DNA of 9,078 nt. It comes from DATLBA01 sp035527275 (GTDB lineage: Bacteria > Planctomycetota > Phycisphaerae > FEN-1346). The DNA is taken from the NCBI GenBank assembly GCA_035527275.1, contig DATLBA010000049.1, positions 1-9,078 of the forward strand. Reading direction: 5' to 3'. Below, piece by piece: positions 6,158 to 9,078 of the stretch (the first letter of the stretch is position 1; each line of letters starts with the position of its first letter). A program made the position numbers and the translations under genes. The notes below the pieces were generated by a model, which saw nothing but the letters and a program-made list of their open reading frames with translations, did no database searches and had not been told where the DNA came from.

Positions 6158-7146
6158 GCGAAACGAAAGACTTGGCCGTGCAGTTTGTGGCGCCGCAGGC
6201 GGCCAAACTGGTCGAACTCGAGCCGGATCGGCGGCCGCTGGCGCCGAACGAAGTGGCCGGCCGGACCCTCGTCTCACTGATCAGCCCCGGAACGGAGTTG
6301 GCGGCATATCAGGGCCTGTGGCCCGGGGCGAAGATGCCATTCGGCTGCGGGTATGCGGCTGTGTTCTCGGTGGAGCAGGTCGGAACGGAGATTAAGGACC
6401 TGCGTGAAGGAGACCTGGCCTTCTGCATGGGGAATCACCGCTCGTTGCAGCGTCACGAGCGCCAGAGCGTGGTGCGGCTGCCGGAGGGCCTGGAGCCGCA
6501 AGTAGCGGTTTTCGCCAGGATGATGGGCGTGACGATGTCCACGCTAGTGACGACCACCGCTCGGCCGCCGGACATCGTGGTGGTGACGGGCCTGGGGCTG
6601 ATCGGCAACCTCGGGGCGCAGGTTTTCCAGGCCTGCGGCTACGCGGTGGTGGGCTGCGACCCCTCACCGCCGCGGCGCGACTTGGCGAAGCGATGTGGCA
6701 TCTGCGATGTCCGGGAGCGCGCCCCCGTGGATGACGCCTCCCTGGCCGGACAGGTGGGGCTGGTGCTGGAGTGCTCCGGCCACGAGCAGGCCGTGTTGGA
6801 CGGCTGCCGAATCGTCCGTAAACGCGGCGAGGTGGTGCTGGTCGGCTCGCCTTGGCGGCGGCGGGCAGACCTGCAAGCCTTCGATGTGCTTCACGCCATC
6901 TTCCGCCGGTATGTGATCCTCCGCAGCGGCTGGGAGTGGGAACTGCCCGACCATCCCACGGACTTCCGGAGCGGAAGCCTCTTCGGCAACTTTGCCGGCG
7001 CGATGGAGTGGCTGCGCGAGGGCCGAATTCGGGTGAAGGATCTGGCGGATGTCCGCAACCCGCATCAAGCCCAGGAGGCCTATCAGGCGCTACTGGCGGG
7101 GACGGAGGCCCGCTTGACAACGCTGTTCGACTGGCGGCAACGCTAA
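6154..7146 (+). CDS. Zinc-type alcohol dehydrogenase (MDR family), NAD-linked, divergent metal site
   Basis: The protein has 330 residues. The start is the GTG at 6154, which overlaps the isomerase stop as GTGA and has AGGAG (6142-6146) 7 nt upstream; the frame is open further back, but that part is a shadow of the isomerase gene. The N-terminal GroES-like domain holds LISPGTELAAYQG (42-54), where classical ADHs have the catalytic Cys, and GNHRSLQRHE (93-102). The Rossmann domain begins VVVTGLGLIGNLG (142-154), a GxGxxG loop, and Asp169 at the end of the second strand favours NAD over NADP. No run of four cysteines for a structural zinc is seen, so it resembles the SPGTE-type MDRs, such as the bacteriochlorophyllide dehydrogenase (BchC) group and related sugar dehydrogenases. 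Coupling to a sugar isomerase suggests oxidation of a polyol or sugar in one pathway. The substrate is unknown. Confidence 0.85.
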   Translation: MSETKDLAVQFVAPQAAKLVELEPDRRPLAPNEVAGRTLVSLISPGTELAAYQGLWPGAKMPFGCGYAAVFSVEQVGTEIKDLREGDLAFCMGNHRSLQRHERQSVVRLPEGLEPQVAVFARMMGVTMSTLVTTTARPPDIVVVTGLGLIGNLGAQVFQACGYAVVGCDPSPPRRDLAKRCGICDVRERAPVDDASLAGQVGLVLECSGHEQAVLDGCRIVRKRGEVVLVGSPWRRRADLQAFDVLHAIFRRYVILRSGWEWELPDHPTDFRSGSLFGNFAGAMEWLREGRIRVKDLADVRNPHQAQEAYQALLAGTEARLTTLFDWRQR

Positions 7147-7186
7147 GTCTGCTTGCGGCGCCCGGCCGCCCGCGCCCGGGGCCCCG

Positions 7187-7203
7187 TGCGGCGGCCTGCC
7201 GCA
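7187..7203. repeat. GC hairpin after the dehydrogenase gene
   Basis: TGCGGC (7187-7192) and GCCGCA (7198-7203) pair around a 5-nt loop in the gap between the dehydrogenase stop and the hydrolase remnant. There is no T-tract on either side, so it is at most a weak bidirectional terminator. The rest of the gap (7147-7235) shows nothing else. Confidence 0.25.
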
Positions 7204-7235
7204 GGCGAGCGCGCCCGTGTCGCGGGTCGGCTCGA

Positions 7236-7448
7236 CTACTTGGCGGCCGGCAGGGACTTCGAGAACATCCAGTCCACGAGTTCCGGCTCGTTGAGACCCT
7301 TGTCCCAGGCGGGGTTGTGGCCGGCGCCCTTGTACTCCGTGTAGCGGAGGCTCCCGTCGGGCGAGGACCGGTCGATGCGCGCCGCCTCGTCCTTGACGAC
7401 CGCCTGCTCGCCGCGCGCCGCGATCAGCGCCTCGAACATTTCCCGCGA
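7236..7448 (-). pseudogene. C-terminal remnant of an alpha/beta-hydrolase (peptidase/esterase type)
   Basis: On the minus strand the last 70 codons and the stop (TAG, 7236-7238) read SREMFEALIAARGEQ, then LRYTEYKGAGHNPAWDKG, then EPELVDWMFSKS. This is the typical end of secreted planctomycete predicted peptidases/esterases of the prolyl-oligopeptidase or dienelactone-hydrolase type: SREM-EAL before a YTEY-GAGH block that holds the catalytic His. The codons before SREM are Arg-rich and unlike the family, and the opposite strand then encodes the TPR protein. The nucleophile Ser and the Asp are therefore absent, and the gene is cut at about 7449. The start codon that would drive it is gone. An assembly join is an alternative to a real rearrangement. 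Confidence 0.72.
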
Positions 7449-9078
7449 CGCCCTCCTCCGCCTCAAGGGGCTGCTGGTCGCGCCGTCCGAAAAATGGGCG
7501 CCGGATGCCGTGGACGCCGTCGAGGCGATCCTTCGGACCGACCCGCCGCCCGAGGCGGCCACGGCCGAACTCCGAGGACTCGCCACCGCCGTCGCCAAGG
7601 GCCAGGACGCTCCGACGCTCGACCGACTCCTTACGGCGCTGGACACCCTGAAGTTCAAGGACGCCGCCCTGGCCCGCGAGGCCCGGTTCCTCCGGGCCGA
7701 GACGCTCCTTGCACGGGCCGCCATCGAAGAGGACGCCAAGGCGATGGCCGGCCGGGTGGCCGCGGCCGAGAAGGCCCTGGGCGACCTGGCAGACGCCGGG
7801 GCGTCTGCGACGGACCGCCGCCGCCTCGACGCGCTTCGTGGCCGGTCGTGCCTGGTCGAGGCGCAGAAACGCCTGGCCCTCGAGGGACCGGCGCAGGCGC
7901 TGCCGGTCCTCCTCGAGGCCAAGGCCCGATACCTCGAGATGCTCCGCGCCGACCCGGCCGAGGCGCTGGCGCGCCTTGGCAGCATCGCGACGCTCCTGGA
8001 GCATGTCCGGGAGTGGGAGATGGCCGCGTCGCTCGGCCGCGAGATTGCCGCGAGATTTCCCCACCGCGTCGAGGGCCGCGACGCCCTCCTTCGCGTCGCC
8101 CGCCTGTATGAAGAGCGCCTCGACGCCCCAATGGACGCCCTCGAGGTGTACGCCGAGTATGCCGCCCGGTACCCCGCCGAACTGCCGTACCGGCAGCGGG
8201 AGGTGGGCGCGCGGCTTCAGCGACTTGGCTATGCGAACGTGCTGGACTTCCAGAAGCGCAACCGCTTGAAACCGGACGGCCTGTTCGGCCCAAAGACGCG
8301 GGCGAAACTCGAAGAGGTCGAGAAGGCGTTCGGCGAGATCCGCCTCCGCGACGGCGACGAGGGGGTCCTGCGAGGCGTCTTCGTCCACCCAGCGATGTTC
8401 GTCATCGCCCGCCGCCTCGAAGACGCCGGACGCCATCACGACGCCATCGTCGCCTACCGCCTCTTCCTGAACCTCTTCCCGGCGAAGAAAGATGCTGACG
8501 ACGCCCTGATCCGCATCGCGCGGCTCTTCCGCGACAACCTCCTGTTTGAGGAGGCGCTCGGCGCCTACGGGTCGCTCATCGAAGACTATCCCGACGGCGA
8601 CAAGACCAGCCTGGCCTACATTGAGGCGGCCGCCTGCAACGAGAACCTCGGCCGGTGGGACAAGGCGAAGGAACTCTACGAACTCTACTTGAAGAAGTTT
8701 CCCCGGTATGACCACGTCGGCCTCGCCGGCGACCGCCTGGCCCTCCTCGACGAGATCCGCCAGTACGCCGAGTTCCTCGCCGACAACCCGGAGAACCCGA
8801 AGTGTGCCGAGGCCCAGTACCAGATCGCCACGATCTTCTACAAGCAGTTCAAGAACTACTCGAAAGCCGCCCTTGAGTTCGAGAAGGTGGCCGAGAACTA
8901 CCCGAAACACATCCGGGCGGCCGACGCCCTCTTTACGGGCGGCACGGCCCAACTGAACGCCGAGAACTTCCCGGCCGCGCGCACCCTGTACGAGCGCCTC
9001 GTCAAGGGCTACCCCGAGAGCCGCCTGGCCGACGACGCCCAGTTCTGGATCGGCCACACCTACGCGTACAGCGCCCGG
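7375..9078 (+). CDS. Large TPR protein with a peptidoglycan-binding-like motif (3' truncated)
   Basis: The frame is open from 7345 to the window end, so the stop lies beyond it. The ATG at 7375 has GAGGA (7363-7367) 7 nt upstream, but its first 24 codons read antisense to the hydrolase remnant. Recognisable protein begins at about 7447 (DALLRLKGLLVAP), so the native start is probably lost. From that ATG 568 residues are visible. Most are paired helices with the TPR pattern (for example LIRIARLFRDNLLFEEALGA, then YELYLKKFP, then AQYQIATIFYKQFKNYSKAA), as in BamD/YbgF-like and other planctomycete TPR proteins that act as scaffolds, often in the envelope. At residues 280-316 a stretch (LQRLGY, then VLDFQKRNRLKPDGLFGPKT) resembles half of a PG_binding_1 domain. 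No signal peptide or membrane segment is visible, consistent with a missing 5' end. Function beyond a protein-protein scaffold cannot be assigned. Confidence 0.8.
   Translation, partial: MRAASSLTTACSPRAAISASNISRDALLRLKGLLVAPSEKWAPDAVDAVEAILRTDPPPEAATAELRGLATAVAKGQDAPTLDRLLTALDTLKFKDAALAREARFLRAETLLARAAIEEDAKAMAGRVAAAEKALGDLADAGASATDRRRLDALRGRSCLVEAQKRLALEGPAQALPVLLEAKARYLEMLRADPAEALARLGSIATLLEHVREWEMAASLGREIAARFPHRVEGRDALLRVARLYEERLDAPMDALEVYAEYAARYPAELPYRQREVGARLQRLGYANVLDFQKRNRLKPDGLFGPKTRAKLEEVEKAFGEIRLRDGDEGVLRGVFVHPAMFVIARRLEDAGRHHDAIVAYRLFLNLFPAKKDADDALIRIARLFRDNLLFEEALGAYGSLIEDYPDGDKTSLAYIEAAACNENLGRWDKAKELYELYLKKFPRYDHVGLAGDRLALLDEIRQYAEFLADNPENPKCAEAQYQIATIFYKQFKNYSKAALEFEKVAENYPKHIRAADALFTGGTAQLNAENFPAARTLYERLVKGYPESRLADDAQFWIGHTYAYSAR

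Noticed and set aside
6852..8111. A 419-codon plus-strand frame spanning the dehydrogenase end and the TPR gene.
   Set aside because: It crosses two genes in another frame, and its translation is low-complexity Arg/Pro/Gly.
7090..9057. A 655-codon open frame on the minus strand.
   Set aside because: It is antisense to the TPR gene. That gene's GC-rich codon use lacks CTA, TTA and TCA in register, so the opposite strand stays open. The translation is Arg/Gly/Val-rich and matches no family.
1..9078. CRISPR array, tRNA or rRNA.
   Set aside because: No regularly spaced repeats, cloverleaf or rRNA-like stretch was seen on either strand.

Overview
The window reads as chromosomal DNA from a GC-rich environmental bacterium, most likely a planctomycete or a close relative in the PVC group. 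This is an inference. It rests on secreted carbohydrate-active proteins of planctomycete style, an IS630 relic of the type common there, a sugar isomerase/dehydrogenase pair, and a large TPR protein. No rRNA, tRNA or CRISPR array is visible.

Layout. (1) Positions 1-3212 hold a two-gene, same-strand unit: the 3' end of a secreted protein with a lectin-like fold, then 17 bp later a complete 881-residue secreted tandem beta-helix protein of the pectate-lyase/GH55 type. (2) Positions 3192-3750 are debris. A roughly 105-bp fragment of a paralogue of the first gene forms the last codons and the stop of the beta-helix gene. It runs straight into a broken IS630 transposase on the minus strand, which has a frameshift and a large internal deletion. 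(3) Positions 3821-5178 hold a small helix-turn-helix ORF, an intergenic region rich in inverted repeats, a sigma-70-like protein of about 251 residues, and a clear intrinsic terminator. (4) Positions 5240-7146 hold a probable promoter and a tightly overlapping two-gene operon: a TIM-barrel sugar isomerase/epimerase and a zinc-type MDR dehydrogenase. (5) From 7236 to the end, the last 70 codons of an alpha/beta-hydrolase lie on the minus strand. They end abruptly where a long plus-strand TPR protein becomes recognisable. That protein carries a peptidoglycan-binding-like motif and runs off the window.

Functional picture. The outer genes suggest polysaccharide breakdown and processing of the released sugars. 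The middle looks like a small regulatory cassette sitting among transposition and recombination scars. The most notable points are the sigma-like/HTH pair with its nested inverted repeats, the chimeric 3' end of the beta-helix gene, and the hydrolase/TPR head-on junction. All functional calls come from reading translated motifs; no database search was made.
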